A DNA stretch of 64,000 nucleotides from CAZYME01 sp964648115 (lineage in GTDB: Bacteria > Pseudomonadota > Gammaproteobacteria > Legionellales > Legionellaceae): assembly GCA_964648115.1 (NCBI GenBank), contig CAZYME010000006.1, positions 26,958-90,957 on the forward strand. Reading direction: 5' to 3'. Below the pieces are notes generated by a model. The model was not told the origin of the DNA. It did no database searches and worked only from the letters and a program-made list of their open reading frames with translations. The translations under genes and the position numbers were made by a program. This document shows positions 1 through 8,939 of the stretch, piece after piece; within the stretch, counting starts at the first letter, position 1; each line of letters opens with the position of its first letter.

Positions 1-189
1 GGTGAAATGGATGCGAAGCAATTCGACAGTGCTTTACAGGACTTAGTGACGTTTATGGTGTATGTCGCTGAGCCCGTCAAATTGGTGCGCTACCGGATAG
101 GCTGGATTGTTATTTTATTTTTAAGCGTCTTTCTAATAGTGGCATACCTGTTGAAAAAGGCCTACTGGCGGAATGTAGACAAACGGTAG
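1..189 (+). CDS. petC: Cytochrome c1, C-terminal end (partial)
   Basis: The window opens inside this gene; the frame is open from base 1 and stops at 187-189. The visible ~62 residues contain the YVAEPVK stretch followed by one hydrophobic span and a YLLKKAYW tail, which is how cytochrome c1 of the bc1 complex ends: a single C-terminal anchor in the inner membrane after the periplasmic haem domain. Cytochrome c1 passes electrons from the Rieske protein to cytochrome c. The haem-binding part lies upstream of the window. It is followed by sspA-sspB, the usual petABC-sspAB order in gammaproteobacteria, which supports the call. Confidence 0.9.
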   Translation, partial: GEMDAKQFDSALQDLVTFMVYVAEPVKLVRYRIGWIVILFLSVFLIVAYLLKKAYWRNVDKR

Positions 190-282
190 TGCGAATAAAT
201 TTAGAAATTGTATAGAGGTGTCACCACGAGCAGTGAAAGTGTGGTAAAATACTGACCTTTAACGGATGACGAGGAGTTATTG

Positions 283-903
283 ATGGCGATTGTTGCAAAG
301 CGTACGATTATGTCTTTGTATTCAGATAATGATGATGTCTATAGTCATCAGGTTCGAATTGTATTGGCGGAAAAAGGGGTGAATGTAGATATTATGTCCG
401 CCAAGAATGGTGATGCCTCTAGTGATTTGTTGGCAGTTAATCCCTATGGGACTGTGCCAACGTTGATTGATCGCGAATTAGTATTGTATGAAGCTCGCAT
501 CATTATGGAATATTTGGACGAACGCTTTCCACATCCGCCATTGTTGCCGGTTTATCCAGTTGCGAGAGCTGAAACACGCAAAATGATGCATCGTATAGAG
601 CAGGATTGGTATTGTTTGTTGCAGCGGATTAATACTGGGGATGATGTTGAATCTGCACGTCAACTTCTACAGGAAAGCTTAATTAGTCTTGAGCCAGTAT
701 TTGCTGACAAGCCGTTTTTTCTCAGTGATGAACTTTCATTGTTGGATTGTGCATTAGCTCCATTGCTTTGGCGTTTGCCTCAATTAGGGATAGAGATTTC
801 ACCAGAAGCGAAAGGTTTAAACTCCTATATGCAGCGCTTATTTAAACGCGAATCATTTCAAGCCAGTTTAACGGATGCTGAGAGGCAGCTAAGGGCCGCG
901 TAA
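283..903 (+). CDS. sspA: Stringent starvation protein A
   Basis: SspA is a glutathione-S-transferase-fold protein that binds RNA polymerase and modulates transcription in stationary phase and acid stress. The ~206-residue product has the thioredoxin-like N-terminal half with the NPYGTVPTL segment (SspA/GST cis-proline loop) and EARIIMEYLDERFPHPPLLP, which is typical of SspA, then a helical C-terminal half. Two starts are possible: TTG at 280 and ATG at 283. The GAGGAG Shine-Dalgarno at 271-276 is better spaced from the ATG, so 283 is used. It sits directly upstream of sspB with no gap. SspA does not keep GST catalytic activity as a family. Confidence 0.93.
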   Translation: MAIVAKRTIMSLYSDNDDVYSHQVRIVLAEKGVNVDIMSAKNGDASSDLLAVNPYGTVPTLIDRELVLYEARIIMEYLDERFPHPPLLPVYPVARAETRKMMHRIEQDWYCLLQRINTGDDVESARQLLQESLISLEPVFADKPFFLSDELSLLDCALAPLLWRLPQLGIEISPEAKGLNSYMQRLFKRESFQASLTDAERQLRAA

Positions 904-1329
904 ATGATAACCATGACTTCGAATAGACCATATCTTCTCCGGGCTATATATGACTGGATTGTTGATAATGATTTAACGCCTTATCTTTTGGTTAACGCTG
1001 AATTTCCTGGTGTCGAAGTGCCGCAAGAGCATGTTGATGCTGGGCGCATCGTGCTGAATATTTCACCAAAAGCAAGTCGTGGTTTACATTTGGAAAACGA
1101 TAGGATCGTATTTACGGCGCGGTTTTCTGGGGTTCCCACGCAAATTTTTGTTAATCCTGCCGCCGTGCTAGCTATTTATGCGAAAGAAAATGGAAGAGGC
1201 ATGGAGTTTGGCGAGGATTATGATGCACAAGTACCCACCGCGCCTCCCACCCCTTCCTCTTCAGAAACGAAAGGCCGAGGTAAACCCGCATTGAAGCTGG
1301 TGAAGAAGGAACCTTCTGACAAGGAATAA
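904..1329 (+). CDS. sspB: ClpXP protease specificity-enhancing factor SspB
   Basis: SspB is the adaptor that delivers ssrA-tagged, ribosome-rescued proteins to the ClpXP protease. The 141-residue product has the compact folded domain in the first ~105 residues (PYLLRAIYDWIVDNDLTPYLLV, conserved in SspB, given here in parts) and then a flexible Pro/Ser/Lys-rich tail. The tail ends in the short hydrophobic-basic stretch PALKLVKK, the expected ClpX-docking peptide (family knowledge; LKVVK-like). The ATG at 904 follows the sspA stop directly, so the two genes are co-transcribed. An in-frame ATG at 913 is an alternative start. Confidence 0.92.
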   Translation: MITMTSNRPYLLRAIYDWIVDNDLTPYLLVNAEFPGVEVPQEHVDAGRIVLNISPKASRGLHLENDRIVFTARFSGVPTQIFVNPAAVLAIYAKENGRGMEFGEDYDAQVPTAPPTPSSSETKGRGKPALKLVKKEPSDKE

Positions 1330-1337
1330 GGTCTGCA

Positions 1338-2822
1338 ATGAGCAAGCTTAAGGAAGCGCTCTATCTAACTAAACATCTTCGTCTATGTGAGCAACGGGCT
1401 TTGGTCGAGCTAGGCTTAACTGAAGAAGATTTAATGATGCGTGCTGGCGTCGCAGCGCTTAACACGCTAAAAATTCACTACCCTGATGTGAGAGCTATTG
1501 CCGTATTTTGTGGGAGCGGCAACAATGCTGGGGATGGATATGTATTAGCAAGACTCTTATTCCAAGAAGATTTTTATGTGGTTGTTCATCAATATAAAGC
1601 AGTAGAAGATTTACCCTCTGCTGCCAAAAATGCAGCACTTGCGGCTATAGCGGCAGGCGTGCCTTTCCAATATTCAGACGATATTATTGATAGTGAAGTA
1701 GAGTTGGTAGTTGACGGTTTACTGGGCATTGGCATAGAAGGCAATGTCCGTGAGCCGATAGCGCATGCTATTAATCTCATTAATGATAGCGGTTTACCGG
1801 TTTTATCACTTGATGTCCCCTCAGGCTTGGATGCGGATACTGGGCGCGTATTGGGCGTATGTGTGAATGCGGATGTAACTATCACATTTATTGCGCCTAA
1901 AGTGGGCTTGCTGACGTTAGATGGCCCTGATCATTGTGGTAAAGTCGTCTGCCATAATCTACAGCTCGGGAGTTGTTTGGCCACAATTCAGCCGGTTGGA
2001 TTTCAACTGAATGAACAATTATTACACGGTATTATCCCTCCCCGTCGTAAAAATACGCATAAAGGTCTCTATGGCCATGTTTTGGTTATTGGAGGCGGTC
2101 CGGGAATGCCAGGCGCGCCTTGTTTGGCAGCACAGGCTGCATTAAAAGTTGGGGCTGGGCGCGTGACAGTTGCCACGTTACCCGAACATGTCTCAGCAAT
2201 CTTGCCCCTATTGCCGGAAGCAATGATTTATCCTATTGAGGATACCGATGCTCTGTTGCCATTGTTAGCGGATGCAACAATCGGTGTGATTGGGCCGGGT
2301 CTTGGTGAAACTGAATGGGCCTGCGCATTATTTCAGGCTGCCATTGCTGCGCAAATCCCTCTTGTAATAGATGCTTCTGCTTTACGTATGTTGGCACACA
2401 ACCCGCAACATGATGATAATTGGGTGCTCACGCCGCATCCTGGTGAAGCAGCGAGTTTGCTGGCCTGTTCAACAGCAGATGTTCAGCTTGATCGATGTAA
2501 ATCTGCGCAACTTATACAACATCAATATGGTGGGACGGTTGTGCTTAAAGGAGTAGGTTCTATCGTAAAAAGTAGTGAGCCGGAGATTTATATTTGTACG
2601 GCAGGCAACCCAGGCATGGCAAGTGCTGGCATGGGTGATGTATTAAGCGGTGTTATTGGTGGTTTGGTAGCGCAAGGGCTAACGTTAGCGGACGCTGCAA
2701 GGTTAGGAGTGTGGTTACATGCCAGAGCAGGTGACGAGGCAGTCCTGACACAAGGGGAGCGTGGTTTAATAGCCAGCGATTTAATGCCGTATTTACGTCG
2801 TCAAATCAACAAGTGCACATAA
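1338..2822 (+). CDS. nnr: Bifunctional NAD(P)H-hydrate epimerase / ADP-dependent dehydratase
   Basis: This enzyme repairs NADHX and NADPHX, the damaged hydrates of reduced nicotinamide cofactors. The 494-residue product is a fusion. Residues ~1-210 are the YjeF_N epimerase domain with the GSGNNAGDGY loop and LDVPSGLDADTG. Residues ~230-490 are the carbohydrate-kinase-like dehydratase domain with GPGLGE, LTPHPGE and AGMGDVLSG, the nucleotide and catalytic loop. The length is normal for the fused form (E. coli ~515 aa). It is upstream of tsaE, as in many gammaproteobacteria, 31 bp from the first in-frame tsaE start. Confidence 0.93.
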   Translation: MSKLKEALYLTKHLRLCEQRALVELGLTEEDLMMRAGVAALNTLKIHYPDVRAIAVFCGSGNNAGDGYVLARLLFQEDFYVVVHQYKAVEDLPSAAKNAALAAIAAGVPFQYSDDIIDSEVELVVDGLLGIGIEGNVREPIAHAINLINDSGLPVLSLDVPSGLDADTGRVLGVCVNADVTITFIAPKVGLLTLDGPDHCGKVVCHNLQLGSCLATIQPVGFQLNEQLLHGIIPPRRKNTHKGLYGHVLVIGGGPGMPGAPCLAAQAALKVGAGRVTVATLPEHVSAILPLLPEAMIYPIEDTDALLPLLADATIGVIGPGLGETEWACALFQAAIAAQIPLVIDASALRMLAHNPQHDDNWVLTPHPGEAASLLACSTADVQLDRCKSAQLIQHQYGGTVVLKGVGSIVKSSEPEIYICTAGNPGMASAGMGDVLSGVIGGLVAQGLTLADAARLGVWLHARAGDEAVLTQGERGLIASDLMPYLRRQINKCT

Positions 2823-2868
2823 TTTTTGATAAGATTCGTGAGCATGATTCTAAATGGGCAGAGACCAT

Positions 2869-3336
2869 ATGAATTTTACAACAAAGATGCATTTGCCTGA
2901 TGAGCAGGCGAGTGAAAAAATGGCAGCACGGCTTGCTGTGTGTCTGCATTCGCCATTGGTGTTAACATTCAGTGGTAATATTGGTGCGGGTAAAACTACG
3001 TTTATTCGGGCCATGCTACGCAGTTTAGGTGTGCAGACAGTTATTAAAAGCCCTACTTTTTCTTTAGTTGAAAGCTATCAAGGTACCCACTTGCAAATTC
3101 ATCACTTTGATCTGTATCGTATCCATGATGAGACTGAACTAGATTATATTGGTTTTCGTGATTACTTTTCAGACAACGCGGTATGTTGCGTCGAATGGCC
3201 GGAGCGAGCCCCAGGGTACCTTGCCTCGGCAGATGTTAAGCTTACCTTGGAGTTAAAGGGGGTAGGGCGCGAGATGCAGCTAAGTGCATTGAGCTCTACT
3301 GGCGCTGCGGTTTTGTCTTGTCTTGCGGGTGAATAA
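2869..3336 (+). CDS. tsaE: tRNA threonylcarbamoyladenosine biosynthesis ATPase TsaE
   Basis: TsaE is the small P-loop ATPase that works with TsaB and TsaD to place the threonylcarbamoyl group on A37 of ANN-decoding tRNAs. The product has the Walker A loop GNIGAGKTT near residue 36, the KSPTFSLVESY segment and the HFDLYRI motif, all characteristic of the family. The frame is open from an upstream ATG at 2854; the ATG at 2869 is preferred because it has a better-spaced purine-rich site and matches usual family N-termini, but this is not certain. The stop overlaps the amiB start by one base. Confidence 0.92.
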   Translation: MNFTTKMHLPDEQASEKMAARLAVCLHSPLVLTFSGNIGAGKTTFIRAMLRSLGVQTVIKSPTFSLVESYQGTHLQIHHFDLYRIHDETELDYIGFRDYFSDNAVCCVEWPERAPGYLASADVKLTLELKGVGREMQLSALSSTGAAVLSCLAGE

Positions 3337-4715
3337 TGGGTATACGAATAATCCCCCAAAAAATGATGTTTCTGTTTCTTCTTATATTATTTTGCCCTAT
3401 TACCATGGCTGCAAAACTTGAATCCCTGGTAGTTAAAGAACAAGCTGGGAAAACAGAAATACTCTGTGTGTTTACAGGTTCTTTTGCTCATAGAGCATTT
3501 ATTTTAACTAACCCCAATCGAGTGGTTGTTGATATTGATAAAACAACAATGGATATAAATGCGAATAAGATTGCACTCGGTAATTTGATTTCGCATGTAC
3601 GTAGTGGGCGCACAAACCAGCAAGGGTTGAGGCTGGTATTTGATGTGAAAAAAGCCGTTAGTATTAAAGCAACAAAGTGGGAGCCTGCTAATCCAAAGCA
3701 ACAAGGTTTACGTATTGAGTTATCGCAAAAATCGGGCGAGCCTATCCAAAGTAAAGCACCTCCACCTGCTTCAAAAAGCGAGCTAAGGGTTGCGACAAAC
3801 AGATCTCCGGTGCAGGTTAAGCATGCACCATCTAAATCTTTACGAGATGTAATTATTGTCTTAGATCCTGGTCATGGCGGTAAAGATCCGGGTGCAATGG
3901 GGCCGCGACGAAATGCGGAAAAAAATGTTGTATTGGCCATTGCTGTTAAATTAAAACAAATGATCGATAAGCAACCTGGCATGCATGCTGTATTAACGCG
4001 TAATGGTGATTACTATGTCGGATTACGTGAGCGGTTGAATATAGCGAGGAAATACAACGGCGATATATTTGTCTCTATTCACGCAGATGCGTTTATTAAT
4101 CAGCACTCAAATGGTGCATCTGTCTTTGCGCTTTCACCAACTGGCGCAACCAGTGAAGCTGCACGCTGGCTTGCGGAAAAAGAAAACTATTCAGAGTTGG
4201 GTGGGGTCAATTTGTCGGATTTGGATGATCAGAATGGTGTCATCCGTACTGTATTACTGGATCTTTCACAGACAGCGACGATTAGCGCGAGCCTGAAGAT
4301 GGGTAGCCAGGTTTTGCATCATATAGATAAAATAACCAGTTTACATAATAGCGCAGTAGAACAAGCGCGTTTTGTTGTATTGAAATCACCGGATATCCCT
4401 TCCGTTCTAGTGGAAACAGGTTTTATCACTAACCCACAAGAAGAAAAGAACCTCACTAACCCTTATTATCAAACACAACTTACGCGAGCAATATTCGAAG
4501 GGATCAAGCGTTACTTTTGGGAATACCCACCACAAGGTACACGGTTGGAAGTGATGTCTGGCGCGAATCTACATGTAGTACAAAAAGGCGAATCGTTGCC
4601 TGCTATTGCTGCACACTATCATGTTACGGTTGCTGATATAAAATTGACTAATCATTTGTCCAGTTTACATGTTAAACCGGGGCAGAGGTTGAGTATACCT
4701 AGGTCATTGGTATGA
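3336..4715 (+). CDS. amiB: N-acetylmuramoyl-L-alanine amidase with AMIN and LysM domains
   Basis: This periplasmic zinc amidase cuts the peptide side chain from peptidoglycan and splits the septum at division. Residues ~1-25 form a signal peptide ending near TMAA. An AMIN domain (~28-115) targets the septum. After a linker comes the Amidase_3 catalytic domain (~170-395) with the zinc-ligand motifs DPGHGGKDPGA, SIHADAF and the catalytic-side VETGFITNP. A LysM peptidoglycan-binding repeat (~412-458) ends the protein. The domain order is that of AmiB/AmiC proteins with a LysM tail. It lies between tsaE and mutL, the classic arrangement, and overlaps mutL by 4 bp. Confidence 0.93.
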   Translation: MGIRIIPQKMMFLFLLILFCPITMAAKLESLVVKEQAGKTEILCVFTGSFAHRAFILTNPNRVVVDIDKTTMDINANKIALGNLISHVRSGRTNQQGLRLVFDVKKAVSIKATKWEPANPKQQGLRIELSQKSGEPIQSKAPPPASKSELRVATNRSPVQVKHAPSKSLRDVIIVLDPGHGGKDPGAMGPRRNAEKNVVLAIAVKLKQMIDKQPGMHAVLTRNGDYYVGLRERLNIARKYNGDIFVSIHADAFINQHSNGASVFALSPTGATSEAARWLAEKENYSELGGVNLSDLDDQNGVIRTVLLDLSQTATISASLKMGSQVLHHIDKITSLHNSAVEQARFVVLKSPDIPSVLVETGFITNPQEEKNLTNPYYQTQLTRAIFEGIKRYFWEYPPQGTRLEVMSGANLHVVQKGESLPAIAAHYHVTVADIKLTNHLSSLHVKPGQRLSIPRSLV

Positions 4716-6424
4716 CCCTTGTAAGAATTCAGCAATTATCGGCCGCTGTAGCTAATCAAATTGCTGCTGGTGAAGTGATCGAGCGACCTGCGTCTGTTGT
4801 AAAAGAGTTGCTCGAAAACGCGTTGGATGCAAAAGCAAGCGCAATTAGCATAGAGATTGGCTTTGGTGGTTTGAACCAAGTAAAAATCAGTGATAATGGA
4901 GCCGGTATTATCGCTGAGGATTTGCCTCTGGCTATTGCTGCACATGCGACGAGCAAAATCAGGCAGCTTAATGATTTGTATGCCATCACCAGCATGGGTT
5001 TTCGTGGAGAGGCATTGGCTAGTATTGCATCTGTATCAAAATTATCTTTGAGTTCTAAACCGGCAGATCAAGAGCATGCCATGATGTTACGATTTGATAG
5101 TGGAGTGCCTAGTTTATTGCCTTGCGCTAGAACCCAAGGCACAACGGTCGAAGTCAACGATCTTTTTTTTAATGCGCCAGTGCGTAAAAAATTTCTCAAA
5201 ACACCCCGTAGTGAATACCAAGCTATCGAAATGGTTGTCAAACGCTTTGCTTTAAGTGCTCCGAACATTGCGCTAGCGTTAAAGCATGATGGTAAACAAT
5301 TATTGGCGCTCCCCGCTGCAACGTGTGAGAAAACCAGGTTATTACGGCTGAGAAAACTATTAGGAAAAGAATTTATTGAACATGCTGTTTATCTTGATGT
5401 AGAGCAGGCAGGTATGCGGTTGCATGGATGGGTGAGTGGGCAGGCCTATGAACGTAGCCAAAATGACAAGCAGTGGGTATATGTAAACCAACGTATGGTG
5501 AAAGATAAACTAATAAACCATGCAATCAAGCAAGCATATGATAATTTACTCCACCCGGGCCGCCATCCTGCTTGCGTGTTGTATTTAACGATACCTGCTG
5601 AGTTAGTGGATATTAATGTCCACCCAACCAAACACGAGGTGCGCTTTCAGCAACCCAGGCTAGTGCATGATTTTATTCTTACACACCTTTCACAGGCGCT
5701 TACACAGTCTAAGCAGAATGAAGTTCCATCTAAGCAAAAAATTGAGCATGTGAGCCAAGTACGTGAGACGTACGTGCAGCACCCTTTACGCGCAATTGGT
5801 CGCACACAAGAACCTTTGCCCAACAACTGGTTTGTTTTAAACAAGCATTTTGTATTGATGTTTATAAATGAAATGCCCTATTTGGTAGATATTGACCGTG
5901 CGCACCAACAGTATCTTTTAACCAAGTTGAGACAACAATCTTTCCCATTAACAAGCCGCCCCCTGCTTGTGCCTGTGCATTATACAGTTGATAAAGCGAA
6001 TCATCAGTTACTCGAGCAATGCCAACCTCTGCTGGAACAATTAGGCATACAAGTGAATTGGGTGGGGGATGCAGCTGTAATTGTACGCACCTTACCTATA
6101 CTCCTTCCTCAGCTCGATATTAAACAATTTCTTGTGGCAGCTCTGGCCTCCCTTGGCCGACGTCCCGCGGTCAAGCCGTGGGACGTCGGCCAAGAGACTG
6201 AGCAATTACAATTTGTCCAGCATTTGAAAAGCAGCTTTTCTACGCAGTCTGAGTTGTTGCAATTATTAGTAACCTGCCAACCCTTTGATGTTTATCAGTT
6301 AAATAAAGACGATAAAATGGAGTTGAGCGATTATTTAGAGCAACAAACGCTGTCATCTGGTTCTGCTTACCCGTGGTGTACGCATTTAGATGCAGAAAAA
6401 TGTCGAGAGCTTGTGCATGGCTAA
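4712..6424 (+). CDS. mutL: DNA mismatch repair protein MutL
   Basis: MutL couples mismatch recognition by MutS to strand removal. The 570-residue product has the GHKL ATPase domain (~1-330) with IAAGEVIERPASVVKELLEN-type motif I, DNGAGI and TSKI, GFRGEALASI. After a short linker comes the C-terminal dimerisation domain (~380-565). The DQHAxxExxxxE endonuclease motif is not seen (only LVDIDRAHQQY), so a MutH-dependent or non-nuclease type is likely. An unusual feature is a near-perfect 19-bp inverted repeat inside the C-terminal coding part (6152-6194), which encodes SLGRRPAVKPWDVGQ without breaking the frame. Linker and total length are somewhat short compared with E. coli (615 aa). Confidence 0.95.
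   Translation: MTLVRIQQLSAAVANQIAAGEVIERPASVVKELLENALDAKASAISIEIGFGGLNQVKISDNGAGIIAEDLPLAIAAHATSKIRQLNDLYAITSMGFRGEALASIASVSKLSLSSKPADQEHAMMLRFDSGVPSLLPCARTQGTTVEVNDLFFNAPVRKKFLKTPRSEYQAIEMVVKRFALSAPNIALALKHDGKQLLALPAATCEKTRLLRLRKLLGKEFIEHAVYLDVEQAGMRLHGWVSGQAYERSQNDKQWVYVNQRMVKDKLINHAIKQAYDNLLHPGRHPACVLYLTIPAELVDINVHPTKHEVRFQQPRLVHDFILTHLSQALTQSKQNEVPSKQKIEHVSQVRETYVQHPLRAIGRTQEPLPNNWFVLNKHFVLMFINEMPYLVDIDRAHQQYLLTKLRQQSFPLTSRPLLVPVHYTVDKANHQLLEQCQPLLEQLGIQVNWVGDAAVIVRTLPILLPQLDIKQFLVAALASLGRRPAVKPWDVGQETEQLQFVQHLKSSFSTQSELLQLLVTCQPFDVYQLNKDDKMELSDYLEQQTLSSGSAYPWCTHLDAEKCRELVHG
6152..6194. repeat. Palindromic element inside mutL
   Basis: Arms at 6152-6170 and 6176-6194 are 19 bp each with one mismatch (G/A at the fifth base before the loop partner), around a 5-base loop TCAAG. 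The arms start CTTGGCCGACGTCCC and are much more GC-rich than the surrounding mutL sequence. The reading frame of mutL passes straight through. Confidence 0.85.
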
Positions 6425-7343
6425 CGTTATTTTTTGTTTGATGGGCCCCACGGCATCAGGAAAAACAGCTTTAGCTTGTGAGCTAGTCCAGCATTTTCCT
6501 GTTGAAATTATTAGTGTCGATTCAGCAATGATTTATCGAGATATGAATATCGGCACAGCAAAACCAGATAAAGAGACCTTGGCGCGCGCACCGCATCATT
6601 TGATTGATATTTTAAATCCACCTGAGCATTATTCTGCGGCGCATTTTTGTGAAGATGCCACTAGAATAAGCGAACACATTATCAGCCAAGGAAAAATACC
6701 GTTGTTGGTGGGTGGAACAATGATGTATTTTCGCGCTTTACAACAAGGATTATCGTCTCTACCAGAAGCAGACGAGGAAGTGCGTGCACAGTTGTTGCAG
6801 CAGGCAGAGCAGCATGGTTGGGATTACATGCACCAAGAGCTCACGCGAGTTGATGCTATATCTGCTGCAAGAATTCATCCCAACGATACCCAGCGAATCC
6901 AGAGGGCCCTCGAAGTTTATCAAATAACCAAAAGACCATTGTCTGAATTTTTATCTTCCTCAAAAGACAAGTCAGCTTATCGCTTTGTTAATCTCGTGTT
7001 AATGCCTACTGAGCGTGCGTGGCTGCATCAACGTATCGCGCAGCGGTTTGAGCAAATGTTGGCAGATGGCTTTATTGACGAGGTAGAGGCATTATTGCAG
7101 AAATGGCACCTGACTGAAGCAGATCCTTCAATGCGAACGGTTGGTTATCGACAAGTGCTTGCTTATCTAGATGGTGAGTGTGACTATGCTGATCTATGTG
7201 CGAAAGGGGTGGCTGCAACTAGACAGTTAGCAAAACGCCAATTAACCTGGTTACGCCACTGGCCTGAGTCATCTGTTTTTTCTGCGGAAAACGTAAATGA
7301 ACTTGAAATATTAGAGCTTATGAAAGCTGAGGGGTGTAATTGA
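6417..7343 (+). CDS. miaA: tRNA dimethylallyltransferase MiaA
   Basis: MiaA transfers a dimethylallyl group to A37 of tRNAs that read UNN codons. The ~308-residue product has the P-loop GPTASGKTALA at residues ~9-19, DSAMIYRDMNIGTAKP, and PLLVGGTMMYFRAL, the usual substrate-site motifs. The frame is open from ATG 6390, but ATG 6417 is chosen: it has GAGAG at 6405-6409 as ribosome site, and MANVIFC is a normal MiaA N-terminus. That start overlaps the mutL stop by 8 bp. The usual neighbour hfq is not downstream here. Its substrate DMAPP would come from the mevalonate genes elsewhere in the window. Confidence 0.95.
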   Translation: MANVIFCLMGPTASGKTALACELVQHFPVEIISVDSAMIYRDMNIGTAKPDKETLARAPHHLIDILNPPEHYSAAHFCEDATRISEHIISQGKIPLLVGGTMMYFRALQQGLSSLPEADEEVRAQLLQQAEQHGWDYMHQELTRVDAISAARIHPNDTQRIQRALEVYQITKRPLSEFLSSSKDKSAYRFVNLVLMPTERAWLHQRIAQRFEQMLADGFIDEVEALLQKWHLTEADPSMRTVGYRQVLAYLDGECDYADLCAKGVAATRQLAKRQLTWLRHWPESSVFSAENVNELEILELMKAEGCN

Positions 7344-7348
7344 AAATG

Positions 7349-7386
7349 TAGGTTGGGCTTCGCAAGCTCAGCACCAACCTATTTTT
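7349..7386 (+). terminator. Hairpin followed by T-run after miaA
   Basis: TAGGTTGG (7349-7356) pairs with CCAACCTA (7374-7381), and five Ts follow. This has the form of a rho-independent terminator closing the nnr-to-miaA run. The stem sequence belongs to the GGTTGGG hairpin family seen at other gene ends in the window. Confidence 0.6.
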
Positions 7387-7523
7387 GATCTTATCGTTCG
7401 AAAACATGGCGTCGAGCGAGAATGCTTGATTAACCTACACATTTCAAATGTACCCAAAGCGGAGGCGTAATTTTACAAAAGGGAACCTCTACTATAGAAT
7501 TTCGCCATTTGCAGGAGAGAATA

Positions 7524-7718
7524 ATGTCTGAAGCTAAAAAAAAGCAGGCGTGTGCTGAAAAGAATTACACAGTACATCGTTGTGATTTGCCCCTTAGTTG
7601 CCCTACCGATGAGATGGAGCTATGGAACGCGCATCCAAAAGTATATTTGCCTATTGAGGAGACTGGTCGCGAAGTCTGCCCTTACTGCGGCTCGTGCTTT
7701 ACATTAGAAACTGAGTAA
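7524..7718 (+). CDS. Small zinc-ribbon (CHCC-type) protein
   Basis: A ~64-residue protein with a Cys/His pattern of the zf-CHCC family: VHRCDLPLSCP and, near the end, CPYCGSCF. The family includes the NDUFS6 subunit of complex I and small bacterial stand-alone proteins of unclear role; the zinc ligands are probably the final CxxC plus an upstream Cys/His. The start is the ATG at 7524, which follows CAGGAGAGA, rather than the upstream in-frame codon at 7509. It overlaps the next gene, a family 9 glycosyltransferase, by one base, so the two are co-transcribed. In many gammaproteobacteria a similar small protein sits near LPS or lipid genes. The exact function is unknown. Confidence 0.8.
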   Translation: MSEAKKKQACAEKNYTVHRCDLPLSCPTDEMELWNAHPKVYLPIEETGREVCPYCGSCFTLETE

Positions 7719-8755
7719 TGATTAAGGCGAAAAAGCTCCGATCGATTTGCATTGTACGTTTATCGGCATTAGGGGACGTTCTTATGCTTGTCCCTTTGAT
7801 AAGAACGTTACAGGCTAATTTTCCCGATGCTTCTCTTACCTGGGTCATATCGCGACCTGCGTATGATTTGGTAGAGGGGCTAGATGGAGTAGAGTTTGTT
7901 GTTATCAGTAAACCAAATAGTCCTTTGGATTATTTGCGGTTTAAAAAACAAATGCGAACTAGACGTTTTGATGTCTTGCTAGCCGCGCAGGCCAGTTTTC
8001 GTGCCAATCTCTTGTATCCGTTGATTACTGCATCCCGAAAAATTGGTTATGATACTTTGCGGGCTAAAGATGGGCACGGCTTGGTTATTCATGAATCTAT
8101 TGCACCTGGGCATGATCATACACTCGATGGCTTTATTAAGTTTGCTGAAGCTTTGGGTATTAAGAAAAAAGAAATACGCTGGGATTTACCGATTCAGCAA
8201 GCAACTCGTGAATGGGCACGCGCGCAATTACCAACCTCTGGACCTATTGTTCTTATCAATCCTGCAGCAAGCAAACCAGAGCGTAGCTGGTTAGTAGAGC
8301 GTTATATTGAGGTTATAAAACATCTTCAGTCGCGTTGGGGGGCCCAAGTTGTGTTAACGGGTGGACCAGGCGATTATGATAAAACGATTGGAGAGGCTAT
8401 CAGTAGCGCGGTTACTGTAATCAATCTTATCGGCAAAACAGTGCCTCCACAATTGCTGGCAGTGATAGAGCAAGCAGATGTACTGCTTTGCCCTGACACA
8501 GGCCCTTCGCACATGGGGGCAGCTGTTACAACGCCCGTGGTAGCATTGCATGCGGTGACCAGTGCTGATGTGTCTGGGCCTTATATTTACCGTCATTTAG
8601 CAGTTGATCGTTACCCTGAGGCTGTAAAAACAGTATTAAACAAAACACCAGAAACCAATATTTGGGGGACGCATGCGCATGGTGATGAGACCATGGCGCT
8701 TATCAGTGTTGATGCGGTGATTGCTAGACTTGATAGTGTGTTAGAGAGGCTCTAA
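7718..8755 (+). CDS. Family 9 glycosyltransferase (heptosyltransferase-like)
   Basis: The 345-residue product has the two-Rossmann GT-B architecture of the WaaC/WaaF/WaaQ family, which adds ADP-heptose residues to the LPS inner core on the cytoplasmic face of the inner membrane. Visible family features are IVRLSALGDVLMLVPL at the N-terminus and CPDTGPSHMGAAVTTPVVALHA (donor-binding region) around residues 255-280. No membrane segment is seen. Which heptosyltransferase it is cannot be told from sequence alone. It is the last gene before the Dot/Icm cluster and has a degenerate palindromic repeat after it. Confidence 0.85.
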   Translation: MIKAKKLRSICIVRLSALGDVLMLVPLIRTLQANFPDASLTWVISRPAYDLVEGLDGVEFVVISKPNSPLDYLRFKKQMRTRRFDVLLAAQASFRANLLYPLITASRKIGYDTLRAKDGHGLVIHESIAPGHDHTLDGFIKFAEALGIKKKEIRWDLPIQQATREWARAQLPTSGPIVLINPAASKPERSWLVERYIEVIKHLQSRWGAQVVLTGGPGDYDKTIGEAISSAVTVINLIGKTVPPQLLAVIEQADVLLCPDTGPSHMGAAVTTPVVALHAVTSADVSGPYIYRHLAVDRYPEAVKTVLNKTPETNIWGTHAHGDETMALISVDAVIARLDSVLERL

Positions 8756-8796
8756 AACTTGCCACGCCACATATCTGTACCTGACCTAGAGATTCG

Positions 8797-8881
8797 TAGC
8801 CTGGTAACAGCTCAAATCCGACCGTTCACCAAGATTTTGACATCCCCCCGGAGCTATTACGCTGCGCTGCATCCAGGCTAC
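8797..8881. repeat. Intergenic palindromic repeat, GTAGCCTGG type
   Basis: GTAGCCTGG at 8797-8805 faces CCAGGCTAC at 8873-8881. The right half, read on the minus strand, continues ATGCAGCGCAGCG and CTCCGGGGGG and is better kept than the left half. It shares its end sequence with the repeat at 47132-47220. It fills the gap between the convergent glycosyltransferase and icmX genes. Confidence 0.6.
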
Positions 8882-8939
8882 AAATGTATATTAGCAACTG
8901 CTCCGCTCCCTTACGGTCGCGGCTCAGAGTGAGAATATC

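Noticed and set aside
4712..6424. Metal-dependent endonuclease site in MutL
   Set aside because: The DQHAxxExxxxE motif is not present; only the weak resemblance LVDIDRAHQQY is seen.
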